This document shows positions 26,276 through 35,050 of a stretch of 64,000 nt of DNA, in pieces. The DNA comes from Kitasatospora phosalacinea. Its GTDB lineage: Bacteria; Actinomycetota; Actinomycetes; Streptomycetales; Streptomycetaceae. The position numbers and the translations under genes are program-made. The stretch spans positions 21,037-85,036 of the forward strand of contig NZ_JNWZ01000054.1 in the NCBI RefSeq assembly GCF_000716545.1. Reading direction: 5' to 3'. The notes under the pieces are model-generated. The model was not told where the DNA came from, did not search any database, and saw nothing but the letters and a program-made list of their open reading frames with translations. Every line of letters starts with the position of its first letter. Position 1 is the first letter of the stretch.

Positions 26276-27529
26276 CTACAACCGGGGGTGCCAGGAGGTG
26301 CGCACCGCCGCGGAGGCGCCGGCCGGGGGTTCGGCGGCGAACGCCGTCCACGCGGCGGCGGCGCCGGCCAGCAGCAGGACGACGGCGATCAGCACGGCCA
26401 GGGTGCGGCGGCGGCGGATCATCTGGGCCCGGGTGCGGCGGTGGGCGGCGGCGGGCCGTTCGCGCTGGGCGCGGGACTCCTCGGCGTAGGAGGCGAGCTC
26501 CCGGGCGGAGGGGCGGCGCAGGCTGGTGTGGGTGTCCCGGGTGGAGTCGGGCTGCGGGGGCGGCACCAGCGGGACGGCGGGGCCGCGGCGGCGGCGGTGG
26601 GTGCCGCTGCCGGCGAAGGCGTCGGCCTCGGCGTAGACGGCCTCGCCGGGGGTGGGCACCTCCTCGGGGACGCCGCGCTGGGCGGGCACCGCGAGCGGGC
26701 CGAGCCCGGCCAGTTCGGGGAGCAGTTCGCGCAGCCGGGCGGCGAGTTCGGCGGCGCGCAGCCGGGAGGCGGGGGCCTTGGCCAGGCACTCGGAGATGAT
26801 CCGCCACAGGCCGTCCGGCATGCCCTCGACCGGGGGGACGTTCTCGGTGACGTGCCGGCGCAGCACCGCGCCGGTGTGGCCGCCGCCGAACGGGGTGGTG
26901 CCGGTGAGCAGTTCGTACAGCACGGTGGCGGTGGCGTAGATGTCGACGGCGGCGCGCGGCTCCAGGCCCTCGATGATCTCGGGGGCGAGGTAGTCGGGGG
27001 TGCCGATGATCCGGGTGGCGCGGGTGCGGCGGGGGGCGTCGACCAGGCGGGCGATGCCGAAGTCGGTGAGCTTGGCGCGCGGGGCGCCGCCGGGGCCGGG
27101 CGGGGCGGCCAGGTCGAGCAGGACGTTCTCCGGCTTGACGTCCCGGTGCACGATGCCGGCGGCGTGCGCGGCGGCCAGGCCGTCGGCGACGTCGGCGATC
27201 ACCGCGGCGGCGACGGCCGGGCTGAGCACGCCGTCGCGCTCCAGCCGGGTGCGCAGGTCGCTGCCCCGGACCAGGTCCATCACCAGGGCGAGGTCGTTGC
27301 CGTCGACCACCATGTCGTGGACGCCGACCACGTGCGGGTGGTCGAGACCGGTGAGGGCGGCGCGCTCCTGGACGAAGCGGCCGACCAGCACCTGGTCGGC
27401 CGCGAGGTCCTCGCGCAGCAGCTTCACCGCGACCGGGCCGTCGGGGCCCTCGCCGAGCCACACGGTGCCGGCCGAGCCGCGGCCGATCACCTGGTGGACG
27501 GTGTACCGGCTGCCGATCTTGCGTGCCAA
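26276..27529 (-). CDS. Membrane Ser/Thr protein kinase
   Basis: A 417-residue Hanks-type kinase. The kinase domain (about 8-265) has the Gly loop GRGSAGTVWLG, Lys in VAVKLLRED, the catalytic loop IVHRDVKPENVLLD, DFG in LTDFGIARL, and the activation segment with GTPDYLAPEII. A linker rich in Pro, Arg and Ser leads to one membrane helix (about 372-394: TLAVLIAVVLLLAGAAAAWTA) and a short outside tail without PASTA domains. The start is the TTG at 27529 (reading MARKIGSRYTVHQ), with GGAGCAG 5 nt upstream. A second kinase gene lies 142 bp upstream in the same direction. Confidence 0.92.
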   Translation of the reverse strand: MARKIGSRYTVHQVIGRGSAGTVWLGEGPDGPVAVKLLREDLAADQVLVGRFVQERAALTGLDHPHVVGVHDMVVDGNDLALVMDLVRGSDLRTRLERDGVLSPAVAAAVIADVADGLAAAHAAGIVHRDVKPENVLLDLAAPPGPGGAPRAKLTDFGIARLVDAPRRTRATRIIGTPDYLAPEIIEGLEPRAAVDIYATATVLYELLTGTTPFGGGHTGAVLRRHVTENVPPVEGMPDGLWRIISECLAKAPASRLRAAELAARLRELLPELAGLGPLAVPAQRGVPEEVPTPGEAVYAEADAFAGSGTHRRRRGPAVPLVPPPQPDSTRDTHTSLRRPSARELASYAEESRAQRERPAAAHRRTRAQMIRRRRTLAVLIAVVLLLAGAAAAWTAFAAEPPAGASAAVRTSWHPRL

Positions 27530-27583
27530 TGCTGCTCCGTGGGCTCGTGAGGTCGGTGCTCGACGAACAACCTACGCGTCCGC

Positions 27584-27612
27584 GGGGCCTCCGGGGGCGC
27601 CGGAGGGGCCCC
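27584..27612 (-). terminator. Imperfect GC-rich hairpin downstream of the second kinase gene
   Basis: Arms 27584-27592 and 27602-27612 pair with a small bulge. It lies 60 bp past the stop of the larger kinase gene. Confidence 0.35.
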
Positions 27613-27671
27613 TCGGCGGTACCGATCCGGTGGAATTTCGCGGGATTGTCGACAAAGCGTCAATTCCACCG

Positions 27672-29546
27672 TCAGGTGTGGCTGGTGACCCAGTCGCTCG
27701 CCGAGTGGTACCAGCCGACCACGTTGTCCCAGTAGTGCGGCAGGGGCGTGAAGTTCCACAGCGCCAGGCAGCCCAGCGCCAGCACCACCAGCACCAGCAG
27801 GCAGCCCTTGAGGCAGCCCAGGCCGGGGATCCGCGTCCGGTTCGGGCTGCGCCGCCGCGGCTCCCGCTCCCGGGGCGCCTCGCGGACCGGCTCCGGTTCG
27901 CGGTACGGCGGCTCCTGGCGGCGCGGCGGCGCGGGCTCGGGACGGCGCTGCGGCGCGCCGCGGCCCTCCGGCCGGCCGCCGTAGCCGGGCGGCGGGCCGG
28001 GCTGCTGGGCCTGGTACGGCGGCGGGGCGACCGGCGGGCGGCCGCCGGGCCCCTGCTGCGGGTGGCGGCCCGGCTGGGGGTGCGGCGGCTGCGGGGGCTG
28101 GTACGGGCCCTGCTGCGGGGCGTAGCGGCCGTCCTGCGGGGGCCGGCCGCCCGGCGGGGCCTGGTACGGCGGCGGGGCCACCGGCGGGCGGCCGCCGGGG
28201 CCCGGCTGCGGGTACTGGCCGGCCTGGTAGGGGCGCGGGGCGACCTGCGGCTCGCCCGGGCCCTCCGGCTCGAAGTAGCCGATCCGGGTCTGCGCGTTGC
28301 GGTCCCGGGCGGCGCGCAGCTGGGTCTGCCACGGGTGCGGCCCCTCGGGCTGGGCCGGGGGCTGCTCGGGGCCGGGCGGCACCGCGGGCATCACCCGGGT
28401 GCGGTCCGCGGGCGGCGCGGCCGGCGGCGGGGCGATCAGCTGGGTGTGCTCCTCGGCGCCCGGCACGGCCGGCCGGTGCGCCATCACCTGGGTCGCGGCG
28501 GCCGGGTCGTACCCGCCCCCCAGGGTGGCGTCGTGCGCGGCGGGCGCGTCGTGCGCGGCGGGCACGGCGGGGGCCGGCGCCGGGTCGGGCACCAGCAGGC
28601 CGCCGACGGCCATCGCGGCGTCCACCGCGGCCGGGGAGGAGTGCACGCCGACGCCGGCCGCGACCACCCGCAGCGCCTCGGCCAGCGAGACGGCGGTGGG
28701 GCGCTGGGCCGGGTCCTTGCGCAGGCAGCGCTCGACCACCGTCCACAGCGGCTCGGGCATGGTGCGGGGGCGCTGCGGCTCCTGCGCGAGGTGCGCCTGG
28801 AGGACGGCCATCGGGTTGTCGCCCTGGAACGGCGGGCGGCCGGTGACCAGTTCGTACAGCAGGATGCCGGCGCCGTAGACGTCGACCGCGGCGGTCTGCG
28901 GGCGGCCCTCGGCGGACTCGGGGGCGACGTAGGCGGGGGTGCCGACGAACTCGTGGGTGCGGGTGATGCCCGGGGAGTCGGCGAGCCGGGCGATGCCGAA
29001 GTCGGTGAGCATCGGGTGCATCCGCTCGCCGCCGTCCACCGCGAGGGTGGCCAGCAGCACGTTGGCGGGCTTGAGGTCCCGGTGCACGACGCCGTCGGCG
29101 TGGCTGGCGGCCAGCGCGTCGGCGATCTGGGCCATCAGCAGGGACCCGGCGATCGGCGACAGCGGGCCGGACTCGCGCAGGTAGCGGTACAGGTCGGGGC
29201 CGTCGACCAGGTCCATCACCAGGGCGAGCAGCTCGCCCTCGACCACCAGGTCCCGGGTGCGGACGATGTTGGGGTGGGTCAGCCGGAGCAGGACGGAGCG
29301 CTCGCGCAGGAAGCGCATCACCACGTCCGGGTCGGCGGCGAGCTCCTCGCGCAGCACCTTGACCGCGACCGCCTGCCCGGGCAGCAGGCCCGGCACCGCG
29401 GCGTCCTCGCGCACCCGGCCGCGCCAGACCGTTCCGGTCGCGCCGCGCCCGAGGCTCTCCTCCAACACGTACTTGCTGCCGACAGGCCGCACCTGTGCAC
29501 TCCGTTCGGTCACCCGGCGCCCGCTGCCGGGGCCGCGTTCCGGCAC
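27672..29546 (-). CDS. Membrane Ser/Thr protein kinase with Pro-rich linker
   Basis: A 624-residue Hanks-type kinase. The kinase domain (about 25-290) has GRGATGTVWRG, VAVKVLREEL, the catalytic loop VVHRDLKPANVLLA, LTDFGIARL and GTPAYVAPES. Residues about 330-580 are a low-complexity Pro/Gln/Gly/Tyr linker with the repeated unit GGRPPVAPPPYQA, likely a platform for other proteins. One membrane helix lies near the end (CLLVLVVLALGCLALWNF) with a short outside tail ending SDWVTSHT. The start used is a GTG at 29546; another GTG 33 nt inside (VTERSAQVRPVG) is possible. It is transcribed divergently from the FHA-FtsK gene, a plausible phosphorylation partner. Confidence 0.9.
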   Translation of the reverse strand: MPERGPGSGRRVTERSAQVRPVGSKYVLEESLGRGATGTVWRGRVREDAAVPGLLPGQAVAVKVLREELAADPDVVMRFLRERSVLLRLTHPNIVRTRDLVVEGELLALVMDLVDGPDLYRYLRESGPLSPIAGSLLMAQIADALAASHADGVVHRDLKPANVLLATLAVDGGERMHPMLTDFGIARLADSPGITRTHEFVGTPAYVAPESAEGRPQTAAVDVYGAGILLYELVTGRPPFQGDNPMAVLQAHLAQEPQRPRTMPEPLWTVVERCLRKDPAQRPTAVSLAEALRVVAAGVGVHSSPAAVDAAMAVGGLLVPDPAPAPAVPAAHDAPAAHDATLGGGYDPAAATQVMAHRPAVPGAEEHTQLIAPPPAAPPADRTRVMPAVPPGPEQPPAQPEGPHPWQTQLRAARDRNAQTRIGYFEPEGPGEPQVAPRPYQAGQYPQPGPGGRPPVAPPPYQAPPGGRPPQDGRYAPQQGPYQPPQPPHPQPGRHPQQGPGGRPPVAPPPYQAQQPGPPPGYGGRPEGRGAPQRRPEPAPPRRQEPPYREPEPVREAPREREPRRRSPNRTRIPGLGCLKGCLLVLVVLALGCLALWNFTPLPHYWDNVVGWYHSASDWVTSHT

Positions 29547-29833
29547 TCCCCCGTTCCCGTGAACGGCGCCGGGGCCTGGGGAGTCCGCCCGGCCGGACGG
29601 GCTCCCGTATTTTCGGCAACTCTAACGGTGCCCGCCCGGGTTTCCGAGGTGTTGCCCGGCCGGGCCGCGCGCTGCGTGCGGCGGGGCCGCCCGGGTCTCC
29701 TTGACCTGACTCCCCGTCGGATTCACCATGGCGGTGATCGCAAGATCGTCAAATCCGGTACCGTGCGCGGACTGTCCGTCCCGAGTGGCAGGATGGCACG
29801 CACCACACGTGTGCAGAAGGGACCCCGGGCGAG

Positions 29834-32545
29834 ATGCAGATCCGGCTCACCGTCCTTCGACCGCGCAGCGGCCCGGCCGCCCCCGGCAGCGCCGTCGACG
29901 TCCTGGTCACGGCACCGGCCGGCACCGTGCTCGGCGCCGTCGCCACCGCCCTGGCCGGCGCGGTCGGCGTCCGGGGTGCCCGCTCCGCCACGCACGTCCA
30001 CCTCTACGACGGGGAACGCCGGCTGGACGAGCAGACCCCGCTCGGCCACCCCCCGCTGGTGGACGGCGCGGTCCTCTCCCTCGGCGAACCCGACCCGGAC
30101 GCCGAGGGCGCCGACGAGCGCCCCGCCGCCGAACTGCGGGTGGTCGGCGGTCCCGACGCCGGCGGCGTCCACCGCCTGCACGGCGAGCGGATCCGGATCG
30201 GCCGCTCCACCGAGGCCGACGTCCCGCTCGACGACCCGGACGTCTCCCGCCTGCACCTGGCCCTGCACCTGGCCGAGGACGGCCGCGCCACCGTCCAGGA
30301 CCTCGGCTCCACCAACGGCACCCGCCTCGACGAGCAGTGGCTGCCCGAGGGCCCCGCCGAACTCGCCCCCGGCGCCCTGCTGCGGATCGGCGAGTCCACC
30401 CTGCAGCTCGCCCGCGCCGAGGGCATAGCGGCCCGCCCCACCGTCCCCGACGGCGAGGGCCGGCTCCGGCTCGCCCCGCGCACCGGCGCCCGCACCGCCC
30501 CCGGCCGCCCCGCCGCGCCCCCCGCCGACGGCGGCGACCGGTCCGACGAGCCCCCCGCCGGCGGGGGCGTCGGCCGCTGGCTGCGCCGCGGCAAGGCCGA
30601 GCCGCCCGCCGCCGACGGCGGCCGCCAGCACGACGCCGCCCGACTGCGGCAGGCCGCCAACCAGCGCGAGCGCTGGCCCGACCCGGCCGCCCTGCTGCTC
30701 ACCGCGCTCGGCACCGGCCAGCGGCTGTGGGAGCGCGGCCCCGACCACCCGGACGCGCTGACCCTCCGGCTCGGCACCGCCGACCTGCCCGGCGGCCCCG
30801 GCACCGTCCCCGGCAGCCTGCTGCCCGCCGTCCCCGTCACCGTCGACCTGCAGACCGCCGGCAGCCTGGGCCTGGCCGGTCCCCGGCACCGCCTCACCGG
30901 CCTGGCCCGCGCCGCCCTCGCCCAGCTCGCCGCCCTGCACCCGCCCAGCGGCCTCGCCCTGGTCGTGGTCAGCGCCGAGCAGCCCGCCGAGGACTGGGCC
31001 TGGGCCCAGTGGCTCCCGCACCTGCGCCCCGCCCACGGCCAGGCCTGCCGGCTGCTCTACGGCCTGGGCCCCGCACAGGCCGAGGCCCGGCTCGCCGAGC
31101 TCGCCGCCGCCACCGCGGGCCCGCCCGCCACCGTCGTCCTGGTCGACGGGGACCCGGGCACCGAAGCCGGCCGGCACGCGCTGGCCCTGCTGCTGCGCCA
31201 GGGCCCCGCGGCCGGGGTCTTCACCCTCTGCCTCGCCGCGGCCCCCGAGGAGCTCCCCACCGGCCTCGGCGCGCTGGGCCTGATCACCGGCGAGGTCTCC
31301 ACCCGCCTCACCCTCGACCGCCCGGCCGTCGGCGGCCGCGAGCGCCTCACCGACGTCGCCCTCGACGCGGTCTCCCCCGCCTGGGCCGAGCGCCTCGCCC
31401 GCACCCTCGCCCCGCTCGCCGAGACCGACACCGGGGCGCCGCCGCGCGGCCCGCTGCCCGACGCGCTGCGCCTGCTCGACCTGCTGCGCGCCGAGTCCCT
31501 CTCCCCCGCCCGGCTCGCCGAGGGCTGGCAGTCCCTGCCCGCCGGGGCCGGCGGCGCCACCGCCCTGCTCGGCACCGCCCGGACCGCCGGCGGCGAGGAG
31601 GACTGCACCGTCGACCTCGCCGAGGACGGCGACCACCTGCTGATCGGCGGCGGCCCCGGCTCCGGCAAGTCCGAGCTGCTGCGCAGCCTGGCCGCCTCGC
31701 TGGCGGTCTCCGAGCCCCCCGGCCGGCTCGCCCTGCTGACCGTCGACGGGGACCGCGCCGAGGACGGCGGCCTGGCCGGCTGCACCGACCTCCCGCACGT
31801 CACCGCCCACGTCAACGCCGCCGAGGACCCGCGCGGCGCGCTGCTCGCCGCCGAGCGCCTCACCGACGAACTCGCCCACCGCGAGGCCCTGTTCAACGGC
31901 CTGACCTTCACCGAGTGGCACACCCGCCGGGCGCTCGCCAAGACCCCCGCGCTGGTCGGCGGCCCCGCCGCGGACTCCACCGCGCAGGTCCGGGTGGTCG
32001 AGCCCCGCCGCTCCCCCGACGCGCCCCCGGCCGACGCGGTGCCGCCCCGGCTGGTCGTCCTGGTCGACGACTACGACGCGCTGCTCGGCCCCGCGTCTCC
32101 CGGCGGCCGCCCGCTGGCCCGCGCCCTGGCCGCCGTCGCGGTGCACGGCGCCCGGCTCGGCGTGCACGTGATCGCCGCGACCGGCTCGCCCGAGGCCACC
32201 GCCGGCACCGAGGTCGACGAGGCCGCGCAGCTGCGGATCGCCCTGCGCACCGAGCAGTCCGGCGACTCCGCCCTGCTCGTCCACCTCCCCGACGCCGCCG
32301 CCCTCCCCGGCACCACCCCCGGCCGCGGCTACCTCCGCCGCCCGGACGGCGCCGTCACCGCCTTCCAGGGCGCCCGGGTCAGCGGCCGCATCCCCCGCAC
32401 CGCGACGCTCCGCCCCACCGTCGTCGCCCAGCGCCTGGAGGACCACGGCGCCGCGCCCTCCCCCCGCCCGGTCCGCGAACTCGGCAACGGCCCCACGGAC
32501 CTGGCCCTCCTGGCGTCCGCCCTGCGCCGCGCGACGGAGAGCTGA
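29834..32545 (+). CDS. FHA-FtsK/SpoIIIE ATPase, EssC-like
   Basis: A 903-residue protein. Residues 1-90 look like a ubiquitin-like or first FHA-like fold, residues about 95-195 are a clear FHA domain (IRIGRSTEADVPLDDPDVSR, LGSTNGTRLDE) that binds phosphothreonine, and the C-terminal half is FtsK/SpoIIIE-type with Walker A GGGPGSGKSEL at about 607 and a Walker B-like LVVLVDDYDALLG. EssC/EccC motor ATPases of type VII secretion share FHA-FtsK order, but no membrane helices are visible here and only one intact Walker A is seen, so it is a soluble relative. The ATG at 29834 follows GAAGGGACC. Two Ser/Thr kinases lie divergently upstream and could create its FHA ligands; this is inference. Confidence 0.85.
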   Translation: MQIRLTVLRPRSGPAAPGSAVDVLVTAPAGTVLGAVATALAGAVGVRGARSATHVHLYDGERRLDEQTPLGHPPLVDGAVLSLGEPDPDAEGADERPAAELRVVGGPDAGGVHRLHGERIRIGRSTEADVPLDDPDVSRLHLALHLAEDGRATVQDLGSTNGTRLDEQWLPEGPAELAPGALLRIGESTLQLARAEGIAARPTVPDGEGRLRLAPRTGARTAPGRPAAPPADGGDRSDEPPAGGGVGRWLRRGKAEPPAADGGRQHDAARLRQAANQRERWPDPAALLLTALGTGQRLWERGPDHPDALTLRLGTADLPGGPGTVPGSLLPAVPVTVDLQTAGSLGLAGPRHRLTGLARAALAQLAALHPPSGLALVVVSAEQPAEDWAWAQWLPHLRPAHGQACRLLYGLGPAQAEARLAELAAATAGPPATVVLVDGDPGTEAGRHALALLLRQGPAAGVFTLCLAAAPEELPTGLGALGLITGEVSTRLTLDRPAVGGRERLTDVALDAVSPAWAERLARTLAPLAETDTGAPPRGPLPDALRLLDLLRAESLSPARLAEGWQSLPAGAGGATALLGTARTAGGEEDCTVDLAEDGDHLLIGGGPGSGKSELLRSLAASLAVSEPPGRLALLTVDGDRAEDGGLAGCTDLPHVTAHVNAAEDPRGALLAAERLTDELAHREALFNGLTFTEWHTRRALAKTPALVGGPAADSTAQVRVVEPRRSPDAPPADAVPPRLVVLVDDYDALLGPASPGGRPLARALAAVAVHGARLGVHVIAATGSPEATAGTEVDEAAQLRIALRTEQSGDSALLVHLPDAAALPGTTPGRGYLRRPDGAVTAFQGARVSGRIPRTATLRPTVVAQRLEDHGAAPSPRPVRELGNGPTDLALLASALRRATES

Positions 32546-32606
32546 CTCCGGCGAGGCGGGGCGAGGCGAGGCGGGGCGGGAGCGGGCAGGGGCCCTCCCC
32601 GGCCGT

Positions 32607-33134
32607 TCAGCCCGCCGCGTCGGGCCGTTGCGCCGGGCAGGTGCCGCCCGGCGCGGTGAGCAGTTCGAAGTGCCACATCTCGTTGGCGTACACCTGGCAG
32701 AGCCCGTAACGGGCGCCGTGCCGGTTCAGCCAGTCGTCGGCGTCGGTGGGGCCGATGTCGACGGCGCGGCCCGAGACGTGGGTGGACTTCTCGGGGGTGT
32801 TGACGTAGCGGCGGGCCAGGTCGGGGGAGCCGTAGCGGGTGACCGCCTCGTCGAGGAGGCGCTGCTGGTCGGCGGGGCTGCGCCGGCCGGAGGTGACGCG
32901 GAGCTCGATGCCCTGCTGCCGGGCGTCGGCCGCGGCGGCGCGGAGGGCGGCGAGCAGCTGCGGGTCGAGGCCGCGGACGGCGGGGACGTCCGCGTCGAGG
33001 GCGACCGAGCCGCCGGCCGGGATGCCGTCGGCCGTGCCGCCGCGGCCGTCCGGGAGCACGCTGTACGCGGCCACCGCGCCGAGCAGTGCCACCGCGGCCA
33101 GTCCGGTGACCGTGGTCCGTGTGTGCTTCTTCAT
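32607..33134 (-). CDS. D-alanyl-D-alanine carboxypeptidase, VanY family
   Basis: A 175-residue secreted peptidase. The signal peptide or anchor (VTGLAAVALLGAVAAYSVLP) is followed by an M15B domain with RVTSGRRSPADQQRLLDEAV, the zinc site S-x-H-x2-G-x-A-x-D in STHVSGRAVDIGP and the catalytic block MWHFEL. Such enzymes trim the terminal D-Ala of peptidoglycan stems. The ATG at 33134 has GAGGCGGAG upstream, and longer in-frame options are not supported. It is transcribed divergently from a response regulator and histidine kinase pair, 141 bp away, as in VanRS-type arrangements. Confidence 0.9.
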   Translation of the reverse strand: MKKHTRTTVTGLAAVALLGAVAAYSVLPDGRGGTADGIPAGGSVALDADVPAVRGLDPQLLAALRAAAADARQQGIELRVTSGRRSPADQQRLLDEAVTRYGSPDLARRYVNTPEKSTHVSGRAVDIGPTDADDWLNRHGARYGLCQVYANEMWHFELLTAPGGTCPAQRPDAAG

Positions 33135-33275
33135 CGTCTCCGCCTCTTCCTGCTCTCCGGTTGCCGCTCCCATTGCAGGTCGGGCGGTGTTGCGCGGGCG
33201 TCTGCGTCCGCGCATACGTTTTCGACACGCCCGGTGGTGTCCAATGGCGGGGAGCGTCGAGGAACGGAGCCGTGC

Positions 33276-33938
33276 GTGCGGGTGCTGGTGGTGGAGGACG
33301 AGGAGTACCTCGCCGAGGCCGTGCAGGCGGGGCTGCGGCTGGCGGCGATCGCCTGCGACGTGGCGGGGGACGGGGAGGCGGCGTGGGAGCGGCTCTCGGT
33401 GCACCGGTACGACGTGGTGGTGCTGGACCGGGACCTGCCGGGGATGCCGGGCGACGAGGTATGCCGGCGGATCGTCGCGGCGGGGCTGGGCTGCCGGGTG
33501 CTGATGCTGACCGCGGCGGCCCGGCTGGACCAGAAGGTCGCCGGGTTCGAGCTGGGCGCCGACGACTACCTGACCAAGCCGTTCGACCTGGCGGAGCTGG
33601 TGGTGCGGCTGCGTTCGCTGGCCCGCCGCCCGGCCGGGTCGGCACCGCCGGTGCTGGAGCGGGCGGGCGTGCGGTTGGACCCGTTCCGCCGGGAGGTGTT
33701 CCGGGACGGCCGCTACGTCGCGCTGTCCCGCAAGCAGTTCGCGGTGCTGGAGGTGCTGATGGCGGCGGGCGGCGGCGTGGTGAGCGCCGAGGACCTGCTG
33801 GAGCGGGCCTGGGACGAGCACGCCGACCCGTTCACCAACGCGGTGCGGATCACCATCTCGGGCCTGCGCAAGCGGCTCGGGGAGCCGTGGGTGATCCACA
33901 CCGTGCCGGGCGTCGGCTACCGGCTGGACGCGGTGTGA
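33276..33938 (+). CDS. OmpR-family response regulator
   Basis: A 220-residue two-domain regulator. The receiver domain (1-115) has the acidic pair VVEDEE, the phospho-acceptor Asp in VVVLDRDLPG and the Lys in DDYLTKPF. The C-terminal winged helix (about 125-220) includes LSRKQFAVLEVLMAAGGGVV and HTVPGVGYRLDAV. The start is the GTG at 33276 with GGAACGGAG upstream. The stop overlaps the GTG of the histidine kinase gene (GTGA), so the pair is translated together. It is divergent from the VanY-type carboxypeptidase, the most obvious candidate target. Confidence 0.93.
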   Translation: MRVLVVEDEEYLAEAVQAGLRLAAIACDVAGDGEAAWERLSVHRYDVVVLDRDLPGMPGDEVCRRIVAAGLGCRVLMLTAAARLDQKVAGFELGADDYLTKPFDLAELVVRLRSLARRPAGSAPPVLERAGVRLDPFRREVFRDGRYVALSRKQFAVLEVLMAAGGGVVSAEDLLERAWDEHADPFTNAVRITISGLRKRLGEPWVIHTVPGVGYRLDAV

Positions 33939-35050
33939 ACCGCCCGCGGCGGCTGACCGCGCGGATGCGGCTGACGCTCAGCTACACCCTGTTCACCATC
34001 ACCACGGGCGTGCTCTGCCTGGCCGTGGTGTACGTGGGCATGCGGTACGTGCCGAACTACCCGCTGATGCCAGCCAATCCGCGCGACCGGGCGGACGCGC
34101 CGTCCCGGCAGGAGATCCTGGAGTCGCTGCTGACGGCGTCGGGGTACGCGCTGGCGCTGCTGACGGCGGTCGGGATGGCGGGCGGCTGGCTGGTGGCCGG
34201 GCGGGTGCTGCGCCCGCTGCAGGAGGTGACGGCGGCGGCCCGGCGGGCGTCGGACGGCGACCTGGGGCACCGGATCGCGCTGGCCGGGCCGCGCGACGAG
34301 TTCACCGAGCTGGCCGACGCGTTCGACGAGATGCTGGCCCGGCTGGAGCGGTCCTTCGACGCCCAGCAGCGGTTCACCGCGAACGCCTCGCACGAGCTGC
34401 GCACCCCGCTGGCGATCAACCGGACGATGCTGCAGGTCGCGGCGGCGGACCCGGCGCACCAGGACTGGCCGCGGCTGGTGGCCCGGCTGCAGGACACCAA
34501 CCAGCGCGGCATCGAGGTCACCGAGGCGCTGCTGCAGCTGGCCGAACTCTCGCACCGGGAGCCCGAGTCGGCGCCGCTGGAGCTGTCGGCGGCGGTCCGC
34601 GAGGCGCTGGCCGCGACGGCGCCGGAGGCCGGGGCGCTGGGTGTCGGGGTGCGGGCCGAACTGGACCCCGCACCGACCGTGGGCAACGCGGTCCTGCTCC
34701 GGCAGGCGGCCGTCAACCTGGTGCAGAACGCGCTGCGGCACAACCTGCCCGCCGGCGGCGGGGCCGAGGTGCACACCGGTCCGGACGACCGGCGGCCGGG
34801 GTGGGTGCGGCTGGTGGTGCGCAACTCCGGCCCGGTGCTGGACGGGGCGCTGGTGACCACCTTGACCGAGCCGTTCCTGCGCGGCGGGGGGCGGACGGCG
34901 CAGCGCGATCCGGCGCGGCGCGGCCACGGGCTAGGCCTGGCGATCGTGGCGGCGGTGGCCCGCGCGCACGGCGGGGAGCTGCGGCTGACGGGCCTGCCGG
35001 AGGGCGGCCTGGAGGTGGTGCTGGCGCTGCCCGGCCGGACCGTTCCCGTC
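33935..35050 (+). CDS. Sensor histidine kinase (no stop codon before the convergent gene)
   Basis: Residues 1-372 form a complete kinase: membrane helix (LSYTLFTITTGVLCLAVVYV), short sensor loop, second helix (ALALLTAVGMAGGWLVAGRV), HAMP, the phospho-acceptor His at about residue 153 (ASHELRTPLAI), N box (NLVQNALRHN) and G2-type box (GHGLGLAIV), ending LEVVLALPGRT. The GTG start at 33935 overlaps the regulator stop. No in-frame stop occurs where the domain ends: the frame continues antisense through the entire glutamate dehydrogenase gene to a TGA at 40028-40030. I give 35050, the last base before the convergent gene, as a practical end. The frame is aligned codon-to-codon with the opposite gene, which lacks TTA, CTA and TCA codons. 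Confidence 0.82.

Noticed and set aside
28005..28215. Repeat array that could be CRISPR-like
   Set aside because: The near-identical copies 150 bp apart encode the GGRPPVAPPPYQA units of the kinase linker and are in frame; no regular spacers.
32546..32606. GAGGCGGGGC tandem sequence between the FHA-FtsK and carboxypeptidase genes as a mobile or regulatory repeat
   Set aside because: Only a few imperfect units of simple sequence between convergent genes; slippage explains it.
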